DNA of 64,000 nucleotides from an uncultured Pelagibacteraceae bacterium. Its GTDB lineage: Bacteria; Pseudomonadota; Alphaproteobacteria; Pelagibacterales; Pelagibacteraceae. Below, piece by piece: positions 9,279 through 19,947 of the stretch; positions within the stretch are counted from its first letter, which is position 1; each line of letters begins with the position of its first letter. The translations under genes were made by a program, and so were the position numbers. Location of the stretch: assembly GCA_902588835.1 (NCBI GenBank), contig CACIQQ010000001.1, positions 1 through 64,000 of the forward strand. The letters are read 5' to 3'. The notes under the pieces were generated by a model, which was given only the letters and a program-made list of their open reading frames with translations, ran no database searches and had not been told where the DNA came from.

Positions 9279-11368
9279 ATATTTTTTCTTTCGTCAACAA
9301 GACTTTTGACAACACTAGGATCCGCTAATGTTGTAGTATCACCAAGTTGATCATGTTCATTAGCTGCAATCTTTCGTAAAATTCTTCTCATTATTTTTCC
9401 AGATCTAGTTTTTGGAAGCCCTGGTGAAAAATGAATTATATCAGGTGTTGCTATTGGTCCAATTTGTTTTCTAACCCAAAGCTTCAAATCTCTTTCCAAA
9501 TCACCATCAGGATTTTCACCCACATTAAGGGTCACGTAACAGTACAAACCGTTTCCTTTAATGTCATGAGGATAACCCACAACTGCAGCTTCCGCTACTT
9601 TTGGATGAGCAACGAAAGCACTTTCTATTTCTGCAGTACCAAGGTTATGACCCGATACAATAATAACATCGTCAACTCTTCCTGTTATCCAATAATATCC
9701 GTCTTTATCTCTTCTACACCCATCACCAGTAAAATATTTTCCATCGAATTGAGAAAAATATGTTTCAATAAACCTATTGTGATCTCCATAAACAGTTCTC
9801 ATTTGTCCAGGCCATGATTGAGCTATACAAAGTCTTCCTTGAGCTTCTCCTTTTAAAACGTTTCCGTCTTTATCAACTATTACAGGTTTAATTCCGTAGA
9901 AAGGTTTAGTTGCTGAACCAGGTTTTAAATCTATAGCTCCAGTTTGTGGACTAATTAATATACCACCTGTTTCTGTTTGCCACCAAGTATCAACAATTGG
10001 ACACTTACTATCACCGACAGTTTTGTAATACCATTCCCATGCTTCTGGATTAATTGGTTCTCCTACAGTTCCTAAAAGTTTTAAGCTTTTTCTAGAAGTT
10101 TTTTTAACAGGTCCTTCACCTTCTCTCATTAAAGCTCTAATTGCAGTTGGAGCAGTATAAAAAATGTTTACTTTATACTTATCAACTATTTGCCACCATC
10201 TCGAGCTGTCAGGATAAGTTGGAATACCTTCAAACATTATTGTTGTTGCTCCGTTAGCTAAAGGCCCGTAAATAATATAGCTGTGCCCTGTAATCCATCC
10301 AATGTCAGCTGTACACCAATAAATATCTTTGTGCTTATAATTGAATATGTATTGATGTGTCATAGAGGCATAAACCATGTAACCACCTGTAGTATGAAGC
10401 ACACCTTTAGGCTTACCTGTTGAACCAGATGTGTATAAAATAAAAAGAGGATCTTCCGCATTCATCTCCTCAGGTTCACACACAGCAGGGACATTTTTTG
10501 TTATGTCATGGTACCAGACATCTCTTTCTTCATTCCAATTAATTCTATTTCCCGTTCTTTTAACAACAACGCATTTTTTTACGTTCGTACAACTTAACAA
10601 GGCTTCATCTGTAATTTCTTTCAAAGGAATTGTTTTTCCACCCCTGACCCCCTCATCAGCAGTCACAACATAATCTGAGTTACAGTCATTAATTCTACCC
10701 GCGATACTGTCAGGTGAAAATCCTCCAAAAATTATTGAGTGTATTGCTCCAATTCTTGCACATGCTAGCATTGTGTATGCAAGTTCTGGTATCATAGTTA
10801 AATAAATCGTTACTCTGTCACCTTTTTTAACACCAATATTTTTAAGTCCGTTCGCAATTTTAGATACTTCTGAGTGGAGTTGTTTGAAGCTTATTTTTTT
10901 TTGAACCTTTGGATCATCCCCAACCCAAATTATTGCAGTCTTATCTTTATTGTTTTTAAGATGTCTATCTATACAGTTTACTGAAGCATTAAGAGTCCCA
11001 TCATAGAACCATTTAATGTGAACGTCAGATTTACTATACTTTACATCCTTAATCTTAGAATATGGTTTAATCCAACTTATTCTCTTTCCTTCTTTTCTCC
11101 AAAAAGAATCATTTTCTTTTAAAGATTGATTGTATTTTTTTTCATATAGGTTTTTTGTAACTAAAGCTTTTTTAATCCATTCAGATTTAGTTTTATAAAT
11201 TTTTTCATTATCTTCTATTTTTTTATTGATAGTTGATTTTGTTTTTCTCTTTCTAGATTTTAAGGACTTTCTTTTTTTAGGTTTTCTAAAAACCTTTTTC
11301 CTCTTTTTTGCGGATTTTCTTTTTCTTATCTTTTTATTTTTTTTCTTTTTTTTTGATTTTTTTGGCAT
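9275..11368 (-). CDS. acs: acetyl-CoA synthetase with polybasic N-terminal extension
   Basis: [82 protein letters not shown] motifs. Confidence 0.97.
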   Translation of the reverse strand: MPKKSKKKKKNKKIRKRKSAKKRKKVFRKPKKRKSLKSRKRKTKSTINKKIEDNEKIYKTKSEWIKKALVTKNLYEKKYNQSLKENDSFWRKEGKRISWIKPYSKIKDVKYSKSDVHIKWFYDGTLNASVNCIDRHLKNNKDKTAIIWVGDDPKVQKKISFKQLHSEVSKIANGLKNIGVKKGDRVTIYLTMIPELAYTMLACARIGAIHSIIFGGFSPDSIAGRINDCNSDYVVTADEGVRGGKTIPLKEITDEALLSCTNVKKCVVVKRTGNRINWNEERDVWYHDITKNVPAVCEPEEMNAEDPLFILYTSGSTGKPKGVLHTTGGYMVYASMTHQYIFNYKHKDIYWCTADIGWITGHSYIIYGPLANGATTIMFEGIPTYPDSSRWWQIVDKYKVNIFYTAPTAIRALMREGEGPVKKTSRKSLKLLGTVGEPINPEAWEWYYKTVGDSKCPIVDTWWQTETGGILISPQTGAIDLKPGSATKPFYGIKPVIVDKDGNVLKGEAQGRLCIAQSWPGQMRTVYGDHNRFIETYFSQFDGKYFTGDGCRRDKDGYYWITGRVDDVIIVSGHNLGTAEIESAFVAHPKVAEAAVVGYPHDIKGNGLYCYVTLNVGENPDGDLERDLKLWVRKQIGPIATPDIIHFSPGLPKTRSGKIMRRILRKIAANEHDQLGDTTTLADPSVVKSLVDERKNI

Positions 11369-11369
11369 A

Positions 11370-11783
11370 TTAAATATTACCCATTTTATTTAATATTTTC
11401 CAGCTTTTAGAGTCAATCGGCATAACTGATAATCTGCTTTGTTTAATAAGGGGAATTTCACTTAAAGAGCTATTCTTTTTGATATCTTCTAGTTTTATAG
11501 GTTTTTTAAATTTTTGTTTAAATCTTACCTTCACAGCCACAAACATCTTTTTTTTATCTGTAGGATCTAAAAAAGCTTCTTTTACCACTTCTACAATTCC
11601 AACAATTTCTTTACCTATATTCGAGTGATAAAAAAAACAAAGATCTCCAACTCTCATTTTTTTTAAATTATTTCTTGCTTGGTAATTTCTAACGCCGTCC
11701 CACATGGATCCTTTTTTGCCAACTTTTTTTTGTTGATCAAGTGACCACACATCAGGCTCAGATTTTAATAACCAGTAGTTCAT
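11370..11783 (-). CDS. EVE domain-containing protein
   Basis: [18 protein letters not shown]...[28 protein letters not shown] is the EVE/PUA-like signature. Confidence 0.93.
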   Translation of the reverse strand: MNYWLLKSEPDVWSLDQQKKVGKKGSMWDGVRNYQARNNLKKMRVGDLCFFYHSNIGKEIVGIVEVVKEAFLDPTDKKKMFVAVKVRFKQKFKKPIKLEDIKKNSSLSEIPLIKQSRLSVMPIDSKSWKILNKMGNI

Positions 11784-11838
11784 TTAATTCTTCTATTCAT
11801 TTTACGTTAATTTATAATTAATATATATCTTTTAATAA

Positions 11839-12534
11839 ATGCAATTTTTAAAATATTATCAACAAATAGACGATGCAATTTCGTACCTAATATCTTCTGT
11901 AAGTAATGAGAAGAAATTGCTTAAAGATGTTTTAGGGAAAAAGGAAATCTTTTACATAGATGTTGGAACAAATGTGGGAAATTATTTAGATTTTGTAAAA
12001 AAAAATTTTAAAATAAAAAAAGTATACTGCTTTGAACCGATTGAAAGTTTAGCAAAAGGTCTGGAAAAAAAAATTTTGGATATTAAAGAAGGAAAAATTT
12101 ACAATTGTGCTTTATCTAATAAAAACACTAATAAAACGTTTTTCCTCTATGACATCTCTTCTCAATCAAGTTTTTATAAACAAAATAATACATATACCTC
12201 TGTTCAAAAAATTAAAAAAAAAATGAAAGTAAATATAAAAGTTTTTGACCAAATTTTTAACAAAAATTTAAAAATTGATTTTTGTAAAATTGATGCACAA
12301 GGTGAAGACTATAATATTTTGAGAGGAATGAAAAAAAATCTTAAGAGGGGGACTATCAGATTATTGAAGGTAGAGTTGTGTTTTCCACTTATGCATAAAA
12401 ATGTAAATTGTAATTATTTAGATATACTAAATTATTTAAAGAAATTTAATTACAATTTATTTTCGATTTCAAAAATTAAATATAAAAATAACGAAATTTT
12501 ATTTATTGATGCTTTTTTTAAAAAAAGTAGATAA
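11839..12534 (+). CDS. FkbM family methyltransferase
   Basis: YIDVGTNVGNYLDFV, FEPIESL, DFCKIDAQGEDYNILRGM motifs. Confidence 0.85.
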   Translation: MQFLKYYQQIDDAISYLISSVSNEKKLLKDVLGKKEIFYIDVGTNVGNYLDFVKKNFKIKKVYCFEPIESLAKGLEKKILDIKEGKIYNCALSNKNTNKTFFLYDISSQSSFYKQNNTYTSVQKIKKKMKVNIKVFDQIFNKNLKIDFCKIDAQGEDYNILRGMKKNLKRGTIRLLKVELCFPLMHKNVNCNYLDILNYLKKFNYNLFSISKIKYKNNEILFIDAFFKKSR

Positions 12535-12547
12535 CTCTATATTGAAG

Positions 12548-13618
12548 CTAAATTTTAACTCCAGAACCTTTTAAAAATTTTGCTTTAACGTCTAACTGCC
12601 ATCTTGGGTTTGCTTCAAAATTATGTTTATCAAATTTTTTCTTCTTGTACCTTTCCAGACCTGCTAGTGCTATCATCGCTGCATTATCGGTACATAATTT
12701 TAAATCAGGAAAGTAAATTTTAAATTTTTCATCTTGGCATAATTTCTTTAAAATAATTCTGATTTGTTTATTAGCAGCAACACCACCTGCAACTACTAAG
12801 GTTCTATTTTTTGGATAAAGTTCCAAATGTTGTTCAATAGCTTTTTTCGTTTTTTTATACAAAATATCAAGAACAGTTTTTTGAAAGCTTGCTGCAAGAT
12901 CGTTTTTATCTTTGTCAGTCTTTATGAATTCTTTTACTCTTAAAATTGCTGTTTTCAGACCAGCAAAAGATAAATTAGACCCACCTCTATTAAAAATAGG
13001 TTTTGGTAAAACAAACCTATTCTTATTTCCTTTTCTAGCCAATTCTTCAATCTTAGGTCCACCTGGGTAACCAAGATTTAAAAGTTTTGCTGTTTTATCA
13101 AACGCTTCACCAAGCGCATCATCTATCGTTGTACCAAGTCTTTTGTAGTCACCTAATTTTTTAACGGTTAAGTATTGAGTGTGTCCACCTGAAATTAAGA
13201 AAAGTAGATATGGATATTTGATATTAAAATTTAATTTTGGACTTAAGGCATGCCCCTCTAAATGATTTACAGCTATAAAAGGTTTTTTTAATGACAATGA
13301 TAAAGCTTTTGCAAAAGTTAAACCAACTGATAAACAAACTATCAAACCAGGCCCAGCAGTTGCTGCAATAGCATCAATATCTTTCAATTTTACTTTGCTA
13401 ATTTTTAAAGCTTTCTTTGTCATGATGTCAATTTTTTCAAGATGCGCTCTTGCAGCTAAATCTGGAACTACACCACCAAACTTTTTATGAACATTAAATT
13501 GACTTGAAATAACATTTGATAAAATTTTTGGTCTATTTTTTCCATTATCTCTCAATATGGATACAGCCGTCTCATCACAACTAGTTTCTATACCAATAAT
13601 AATTGTTTTTTTTTTCAT
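12548..13618 (-). CDS. tsaD: tRNA N6-adenosine threonylcarbamoyltransferase
   Basis: GIETSCDETAVSI, NHLEGHALSP, SGGHTQ, GGVAANKQIR motifs. Confidence 0.97.
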   Translation of the reverse strand: MKKKTIIIGIETSCDETAVSILRDNGKNRPKILSNVISSQFNVHKKFGGVVPDLAARAHLEKIDIMTKKALKISKVKLKDIDAIAATAGPGLIVCLSVGLTFAKALSLSLKKPFIAVNHLEGHALSPKLNFNIKYPYLLFLISGGHTQYLTVKKLGDYKRLGTTIDDALGEAFDKTAKLLNLGYPGGPKIEELARKGNKNRFVLPKPIFNRGGSNLSFAGLKTAILRVKEFIKTDKDKNDLAASFQKTVLDILYKKTKKAIEQHLELYPKNRTLVVAGGVAANKQIRIILKKLCQDEKFKIYFPDLKLCTDNAAMIALAGLERYKKKKFDKHNFEANPRWQLDVKAKFLKGSGVKI

Positions 13619-13668
13619 AAAAGGTTTTTATTAATGTAATTTACTCTAAAAATAAAAAAACTAAATAA

Positions 13669-14568
13669 ATGGAAAAACTTATAATTGGTTCTCGAGGAAG
13701 TAAATTAGCATTAAAATATGCTGAAATTGCAAAAAAAGCTTTTCTTAAAGAACTAGATATTGAAATAGAAATAAAAAAAATTACTACAGAGGGAGATTTA
13801 ATTTTAGATAAAAGGACTAGTGAAATTGGAGGCAAAGGGGAGTTCATTAAAAATATCGAAAAAGAACTTATAAGTAAAAATATTGATGTAGCTGTTCACT
13901 CTTTAAAAGACGTTCCATCCATCAAAACCGAGGGTCTCAAGATGGAATGTTTTCTTAAAAGAAATGATCCTCAAGAAGTATTAATAAATAAAGAAAACTT
14001 AACTCTTGATAAAATTAAAAAAAATTCAGTTATTGGTACTTCTTCGTTAAGAAGAGAATTCCAATTAAAACATTTAAGACCAGACTTAAAATTTAAATTA
14101 ATTAGAGGAAATATAGACACCAGAATTAAAAAATTAGATGAAGATCAATATGACTCGATTATTTTAGCAAAAGCTGGGTTAGTATCTTTATCTATAGAAA
14201 ATAGAATTTCAGAGATTTTCGAATGTAGGAAAATAGTTCCTCCAGCTGGCCAAGGAACAATCGTTCTTCAGTCTAGAGAAGACGATGACAAAATAAATAG
14301 TATACTTTCAAAAATAAACCATTTTGAAACTTCTATAGAAGCAAAAATTGAAAGGAAAATTTTAAGTGTTTTAGAGGGTGATTGTAATACAGCAGCAGGT
14401 ATATATGCTAATATAAAAGGTAAGAATGTAAACATTATAGCTGAATTATTTTCTGATAATGGTGATAAAAAATTTACTTATAAAGATGAATGTAAAATAG
14501 AAGAGGCTTTAAAAATTGCTGAGAAAGCTGGCAATGATTTAAAAAAGCAGTTTGAGATGGCTAAATAA
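13669..14568 (+). CDS. hemC: hydroxymethylbilane synthase
   Basis: GSRGSKLAL, DVAVHSLKDVPS, GTSSLRRE, IRGNIDTRI, LEGDCNTAAG motifs. Confidence 0.97.
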   Translation: MEKLIIGSRGSKLALKYAEIAKKAFLKELDIEIEIKKITTEGDLILDKRTSEIGGKGEFIKNIEKELISKNIDVAVHSLKDVPSIKTEGLKMECFLKRNDPQEVLINKENLTLDKIKKNSVIGTSSLRREFQLKHLRPDLKFKLIRGNIDTRIKKLDEDQYDSIILAKAGLVSLSIENRISEIFECRKIVPPAGQGTIVLQSREDDDKINSILSKINHFETSIEAKIERKILSVLEGDCNTAAGIYANIKGKNVNIIAELFSDNGDKKFTYKDECKIEEALKIAEKAGNDLKKQFEMAK

Positions 14569-15267
14569 ATGCATGTTTTGTTAACTAGACCTTTAGAGGA
14601 CTCAATAGATCTCATAAAGAGATTTAAAGACAAAGATATTACTGTATCCCATCTTCCGTTAATAAAAATAAATAAATTAGATTACCCTAAACTTAAAAGT
14701 TCAGAATATAATGTAATTGTTTTTACTAGCTCAAATGCAATTAGAAATTTAGACACTAAGGATTTTAATAAAAATACTCTATGTTTTTGTGTTGGTGATG
14801 CAACAGAAAAAACTGCAAAACAAAAAGGTTTTCATAATACATTTTCGGCTGGTGGAAACGTAAGAAATTTACGAGAATTAATTTTACAAAATTTAGAAAA
14901 AAAAACTGAGAAAATTTTATATGTAAGTGGTGAATTAGTTTCATATGATTTAGATAAAGACCTAATTAAAGAAGGGTTAAATGTTCAAAGATTAATTAAT
15001 TATAGTGTTTCACATGTTGAAGATTTAAGTTCTGATTTTTTAAGTGAACTAAAAAAAAAAATTCCAGATATTATTTATATCTACTCTCAAAATAGTGCAG
15101 TTAGTTTTCTAAATTTAATCAAAAAATATGAATTGGATGAATATTGGATGAAAACCAATTTAATGTGTATAGGTGAAAAAACATCATCTGTATTAAATGA
15201 GCTAAAATGGAAGAAAATTTTCTTATTTAATCCTGGTGAAGAAGAATTTTTATTATATAAAATTTAG
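14569..15267 (+). CDS. hemD: uroporphyrinogen-III synthase
   Basis: MHVLLTRP...VIVFTSSNAIR...CVGDATEKTAKQKGF; adjacent to hemC. Confidence 0.88.
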   Translation: MHVLLTRPLEDSIDLIKRFKDKDITVSHLPLIKINKLDYPKLKSSEYNVIVFTSSNAIRNLDTKDFNKNTLCFCVGDATEKTAKQKGFHNTFSAGGNVRNLRELILQNLEKKTEKILYVSGELVSYDLDKDLIKEGLNVQRLINYSVSHVEDLSSDFLSELKKKIPDIIYIYSQNSAVSFLNLIKKYELDEYWMKTNLMCIGEKTSSVLNELKWKKIFLFNPGEEEFLLYKI

Positions 15268-15269
15268 AT

Positions 15270-16355
15270 ATGGAAGTTTTTATAAATTTAAAAGATTTAT
15301 TTCTTTCGGTCTGGGACCAGGGAATTCTCGGAATCGATATTGGTCAAATCCTGATTGGTTTAGGAATATTTTTAATATTTCTAATTTTCAGAGGCCTTAT
15401 CAGCAAACTAATTCTAAAAAAATTGGAAATGATTTCTAAAAAAACAACTAATAAATTAGATGATACATTTGTAAAATCTTTAAATGGACCAGCGAGATTT
15501 TTGCCAATAGTGTTGGGTTTCTTTTTTGCAAGTTATTATATGACATTTAGTGATGAAACCAGTTCATTTATTGATACTGTTAATAGAACATTAATTACAA
15601 TACTATTGTTCTGGATTATTCATCAGATTATAGAACCAATTTCTTATATTTTAAGTGGACTAGATAGAATTTTAACTCGTGAATTAATTGGCTGGATTAT
15701 TAAATCTTTAAAAATACTTATTTTTATACTTGGAGCTGCCGCCGTATTAGAACTATGGGGAATTAAGATCGGTCCAATTATAGCAGGACTGGGTTTATTT
15801 GGTGTTGCAGTGGCACTAGGTGCACAAGATTTATTTAAAAACTTAATCTCAGGAATTTTAGTACTTGTTGAAAAAAGATTTAAAATGGGTGACTGGATTT
15901 TAGTTGAAGGCACAATAGAAGGTATTGTTGAAAAAATTGGATTTAGATCAACTACCATCAGAAAGTTTAATAAATCATTAGCTATAATCCCAAATTTTCA
16001 ATTTGCTGAAAACGCTGTAATAAACATCAGCCAGACCACAAACTGGCTTATAAGCTGGAATATAACACTTCAGTACGACACTACCATAGAACAATTAAAA
16101 AATATAAGAGACCAAATTGAAAATTTTATCAAAGAAAGTAAAGATTTTGACACAAAAGTTGGCTTAGCTGTAAGAGTAGATAAATTTTCGGATAGCTCAA
16201 TTGATATGTATGTTAGATGTTTTACACAAACAGATAGCTGGAATGAGTGGCTTAAAGTTAAGGAAAGATTAGCAATTGGCATTAAGGAAATTGTAGAAAA
16301 AAATAAAGCATCGTTTGCGTTTCCTAGTCAATCAATTTACGTAGAAAAAAAATGA
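15270..16355 (+). CDS. MscS family mechanosensitive ion channel
   Basis: GLGLFGVAVALGAQDLFKNLISGILVLVEKRFKMGDWILVEGTIEGIVEKIGFRSTTIR. Confidence 0.93.
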   Translation: MEVFINLKDLFLSVWDQGILGIDIGQILIGLGIFLIFLIFRGLISKLILKKLEMISKKTTNKLDDTFVKSLNGPARFLPIVLGFFFASYYMTFSDETSSFIDTVNRTLITILLFWIIHQIIEPISYILSGLDRILTRELIGWIIKSLKILIFILGAAAVLELWGIKIGPIIAGLGLFGVAVALGAQDLFKNLISGILVLVEKRFKMGDWILVEGTIEGIVEKIGFRSTTIRKFNKSLAIIPNFQFAENAVINISQTTNWLISWNITLQYDTTIEQLKNIRDQIENFIKESKDFDTKVGLAVRVDKFSDSSIDMYVRCFTQTDSWNEWLKVKERLAIGIKEIVEKNKASFAFPSQSIYVEKK

Positions 16356-16639
16356 TAATAATTTACATAGTCGCTATGACAATACTCAAGTATTACTCAT
16401 ATATAGTAATTGCAAACGTCATTTTAAGTTGGTTAGTTGCTTTTAATATAATTAATACTGGAAATAGATTTGTTTATTCTATTTTAGACTTTACTTATCG
16501 GATGACAGAACCTTTCCTTAATAGAATAAGAGCTTTTTTACCAAATCTTGGCGCATTTGACATTTCGCCTGTAATATTACTTATGTTGATATGGATTATG
16601 CAAATGTGTATGGAGTATTACATAAGACCGATAATATAG
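16352..16639 (+). CDS. YggT family membrane protein
   Basis: YSYIVIANVILSWLVAFNIINTGNRFVYSILDFTYRMTEPFLNRIRAFLPNLGAFDISPVILLMLI. Confidence 0.88.
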   Translation: MIIIYIVAMTILKYYSYIVIANVILSWLVAFNIINTGNRFVYSILDFTYRMTEPFLNRIRAFLPNLGAFDISPVILLMLIWIMQMCMEYYIRPII

Positions 16640-16645
16640 AATATC

Positions 16646-17491
16646 ATGAATCTGATTGATGGAAAAAAAATTGCTGCAGAACTGAGGAGCGAACTTAAAG
16701 TTGAAGTTGATGGCATTAAGAAAAAATTTAACAAAGTTCCAGGATTGACAGTAATTTTAATTGGAGATTTAACGCCAAGTCAAATTTATGTAAGGAACAA
16801 AGAAAAATCTGCAAAGGAAATTGGTCTTAAATCAGAAATTATAAAGTATCCCAAGGATATTCAGGAGATTTCCGTATTAAAAAAAATTGATGAACTTAAT
16901 AATGATGAGACAGTTTCTGGCATACTTGTTCAACTTCCCCTTCCAGATCATATTGATAAACAAAAAATAATCGAAAGAATTAACCCCAGCAAAGATGTTG
17001 ATGGTTTTCATCCTATCAATGTAGGAAACTTATCATCTGGATATGAAAGTTCAGTTCCTTGCACACCATTAGGATGTTACTTACTAATAAAAAAGATTGA
17101 ACCAAATTTAAGCGGCAAAAAAGCAATTGTGATTGGAAGATCTAATTTAAATGGTAAACCGATGGCCCAGCTCCTTTTAAAAGAAAATTGTACAGTAACT
17201 ATTACTCATTCGAAAACTAAAGATTTAAAAAACGAGTGTTCGAAAGGAGATATTGTAATTGCTGCCGTAGGAATTCCAGAGCTAGTCAAAGCTGACTGGA
17301 TTAAAAAAGATGCAATAGTAATTGATGTTGGAATAAACAAGACAGATAAAGGTATTGTAGGAGACGTTGCTTTTGAAGAAGTATCTAAAGTAGCGAAAGC
17401 ATTAACTCCAGTACCAGGCGGCGTAGGTCCAATGACGATTGCTTGCTTACTAAAAAACACGATTGAATGCTTTAAAAGAAGTTTAAAATAA
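16646..17491 (+). CDS. folD: methylenetetrahydrofolate dehydrogenase/cyclohydrolase
   Basis: LTVILIGDLTPSQIYVRNKEKSAKEIG, GILVQLPLP, KDVDGFHPINVGNL, PVPGGVGPMTIA motifs. Confidence 0.97.
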   Translation: MNLIDGKKIAAELRSELKVEVDGIKKKFNKVPGLTVILIGDLTPSQIYVRNKEKSAKEIGLKSEIIKYPKDIQEISVLKKIDELNNDETVSGILVQLPLPDHIDKQKIIERINPSKDVDGFHPINVGNLSSGYESSVPCTPLGCYLLIKKIEPNLSGKKAIVIGRSNLNGKPMAQLLLKENCTVTITHSKTKDLKNECSKGDIVIAAVGIPELVKADWIKKDAIVIDVGINKTDKGIVGDVAFEEVSKVAKALTPVPGGVGPMTIACLLKNTIECFKRSLK

Positions 17492-19150
17492 TTTCTTTAA
17501 AATAGAATTAAACTTTTCACCAACATCTTCAGTATTAAAAAGTTTTTTATTTGCCGCTTGCTGATAATATTTTTTCTTGTCTAAAATATTTTCATCATTA
17601 GCTATCTCTATCGCTTTACCAACATAATCATCTTTATCTTTAACTATTGGAGGATTCTCAACATCCATTTGAATATATGCAGCGCTTACGATTCTCGATT
17701 TAATATATTTAGTCGGATACGTCACTGTTTGCGTCCCATAAAACATCGACTCGTGAAAAGAATTTCCAGAGCCAAAATAAATCGGGTCAAGTAGCACCGA
17801 AGATTTTCCCAAATGATTAATAAACTGATTTAAATTCATTGGATCTAAAAAGATAACTCTATCAGAGTCAAAATTCTTATTTTTTTTAAACCTTTCTAAT
17901 AATTTTAAATAATATACTTTGTGTGTGTCTTTTAATAAATATAAAACACCTTTTCTATCTTTTTTTAAAATATCAAACAAATAGTCATCAAAGTCTGGAT
18001 GGAATTTAAATAAGGTCTGAGGACATGAATAAATATTCTTTTTTGATATATCCTTATCGTCCAATTTATTTTCAATAATTGGTTTATTGTAGATCATTGG
18101 AAGTTTATCCATTATTAAAAATTTTTCAGAGTAAAATTTCTCAGAGTTTTCTGAAATTAGATTTTTTGAACATAAGAAAAAATCGATGGACTCAGACCCA
18201 GTTGTTTCTGGATGGCCCCAAGACATAATTTGATACTTTGCTAATCTTATTAAAGACAAAAAATAAAATTCAATCGACATTCCAATATCTGGATAAAAAA
18301 GGACATCGAATTTCTCTTTTTCGATAATTTTTATTTTATCTATTAACTTGTTAGGAAGTATTTCATTTTTAAATCCTTTCTTATTCTTATTCTGAAATTC
18401 CTCAAAAATCTTACCTTTTTTAGTTTTGTTTGAATGATAAACAACAATATCAAAAAGTTTTAAATCTATACTAAAGATTAAATTTTTAAACAGTTTACCT
18501 ATTGTGTGATCGGTAAAAAATTCTGAAACGAAACCAATTTTAATTTTATCATTTAATTTCTGATTTACTGAAATTTTATGATTGAGAGGTTGATAAATTT
18601 TTTTAAGAGCTTTCACTATTTTTTTATTTATTTCTAAATTATCTTTATCTGTGTAAGTAAGCTCAAATAATGGAGGAGAAATTATTTCATCATTATCATA
18701 ATTTAATTTTATGTCTGAGTTAATAATTTCTTCTAAACCTTTTTCAATCTTTTCTCTATAGTCGTCTATCTCTTTTTTATCTCCTGCTATAAGTGGAGAA
18801 AGTAATTTCTTTTGCAATTCCCATTTTTTGTTAATTAAGTTTTTTTTTAATCCCTCATTCACTATTTTAATCATTTCTTCAATATTGTCTTGGTTTTTTA
18901 AAACACTAGCAAGAAATTGATAAGCAAATGGTTCGTCAGGTTTAATTTTAATAATCTTTTTAATACTTTCTTCCGCTTTTTTAAAAGCTCCAGAAAAAGC
19001 ATAAGAGTAACTTAAGTTACGGAGTATAGATAAATTATCAGGATAATCATTTAAAAGTTTCTCATACAATTGAGTAGATTTTTCAAATTCTTTTTTTTGA
19101 AGATGACTATATGCAATTTTAAAAAGCTCATCTGCTGAATATTTGTTCAC
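17483..19150 (-). CDS. TPR-containing O-GlcNAc transferase/SPINDLY-like glycosyltransferase (GT41-type)
   Basis: N-terminal TPR repeats; KIGFVSEFFTDHTIGKL, SWGHPETTGSESIDFFL, VLLDPIYFGSGNSFHESMFYGTQTVTYP match the GT41 catalytic layout. Confidence 0.82.
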   Translation of the reverse strand: MNKYSADELFKIAYSHLQKKEFEKSTQLYEKLLNDYPDNLSILRNLSYSYAFSGAFKKAEESIKKIIKIKPDEPFAYQFLASVLKNQDNIEEMIKIVNEGLKKNLINKKWELQKKLLSPLIAGDKKEIDDYREKIEKGLEEIINSDIKLNYDNDEIISPPLFELTYTDKDNLEINKKIVKALKKIYQPLNHKISVNQKLNDKIKIGFVSEFFTDHTIGKLFKNLIFSIDLKLFDIVVYHSNKTKKGKIFEEFQNKNKKGFKNEILPNKLIDKIKIIEKEKFDVLFYPDIGMSIEFYFLSLIRLAKYQIMSWGHPETTGSESIDFFLCSKNLISENSEKFYSEKFLIMDKLPMIYNKPIIENKLDDKDISKKNIYSCPQTLFKFHPDFDDYLFDILKKDRKGVLYLLKDTHKVYYLKLLERFKKNKNFDSDRVIFLDPMNLNQFINHLGKSSVLLDPIYFGSGNSFHESMFYGTQTVTYPTKYIKSRIVSAAYIQMDVENPPIVKDKDDYVGKAIEIANDENILDKKKYYQQAANKKLFNTEDVGEKFNSILKKLF

Positions 19151-19202
19151 AATATTCTAAGAATATATTATTTTAACAAAAATGGTATTTTAATAATTGT
19201 GA

Positions 19203-19919
19203 TTAAGTTAATTTTGATCTTCCGCCGTCTACACCTATAATTTGGCCAGTTATCCAAGAACTTTCATCAGTTAATAAAAACTTTGCCATCGCTGCAGCGT
19301 CTTTACCTTCACCAATTCTTTTCATTGGGTGTGCTTTTGCTATACCATCAGCGATTAATTTATTTTTCAACATTGGTTCTGCAATTTTGGATTTAGTTAA
19401 ACTAGGTGCAATACAATTTACTCTTATGTTTGGAGCAAATTCAGCAGCCAAAGACACAGTCAATCCCTCCAAAGCTCCTTTTACAGATGCGATAATGCTG
19501 TGATTTGTAAATCCTCTTCTGACTGCTACTGTTGAAAAAATTACAACAGATCCTTTATTCTTTTTTAAACTTTCTTGAAAATTTTTAATTATATCTACAA
19601 TTGGGTAAAAATTTAAATCAAAACACTTTTGAAAGTCCTCTTTTTTTACGGTTCTCAATGGTTTTAAGTCTATCGAACCTACACAATACGCAATCCCTCT
19701 TATTTGATCATTAGCAAATTCATTTTTTAAATTATCAATTTTTACAGGGTCAAGAACATCTACAACAGAGTATTTGCAACCTGTTTCAGATGATATATTT
19801 TTTAAACCTTCTTCATCTCTACCAATAAGCTGAACATCTTCATCATTCTTTGCCATCATTTTTGACAAATTTGAGCCGATTGAACCTGTCGCACCAAAAA
19901 TTAAATATTTTCCTGACAT
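19203..19919 (-). CDS. SDR family oxidoreductase
   Basis: IFGATGSIGSNL cofactor motif; SVKGALEGLTVSLAAEFAPNIRVNCIAPSLT; WITGQIIGVDGGRS. Confidence 0.92.
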   Translation of the reverse strand: MSGKYLIFGATGSIGSNLSKMMAKNDEDVQLIGRDEEGLKNISSETGCKYSVVDVLDPVKIDNLKNEFANDQIRGIAYCVGSIDLKPLRTVKKEDFQKCFDLNFYPIVDIIKNFQESLKKNKGSVVIFSTVAVRRGFTNHSIIASVKGALEGLTVSLAAEFAPNIRVNCIAPSLTKSKIAEPMLKNKLIADGIAKAHPMKRIGEGKDAAAMAKFLLTDESSWITGQIIGVDGGRSKLT

Positions 19920-19947
19920 ATCTTATAATAATATTTATAAATAAATT

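Noticed and set aside
9431-9817. 128-aa plus-strand ORF inside acs
   Set aside because: Antisense to strongly conserved acs sequence; no homology features.
15236-15439. 67-aa ORF overlapping the hemD end and mscS start
   Set aside because: Out-of-frame overlap with two confidently called genes; no independent support.
15644-15958. 104-aa minus-strand ORF in mscS
   Set aside because: Antisense shadow ORF of the conserved MscS core.
19152-19166. ATATTCT-A-AGAATAT interrupted palindrome just upstream of the GT41-like gene
   Set aside because: Very AT-rich short palindrome expected by chance; no other supporting signal.
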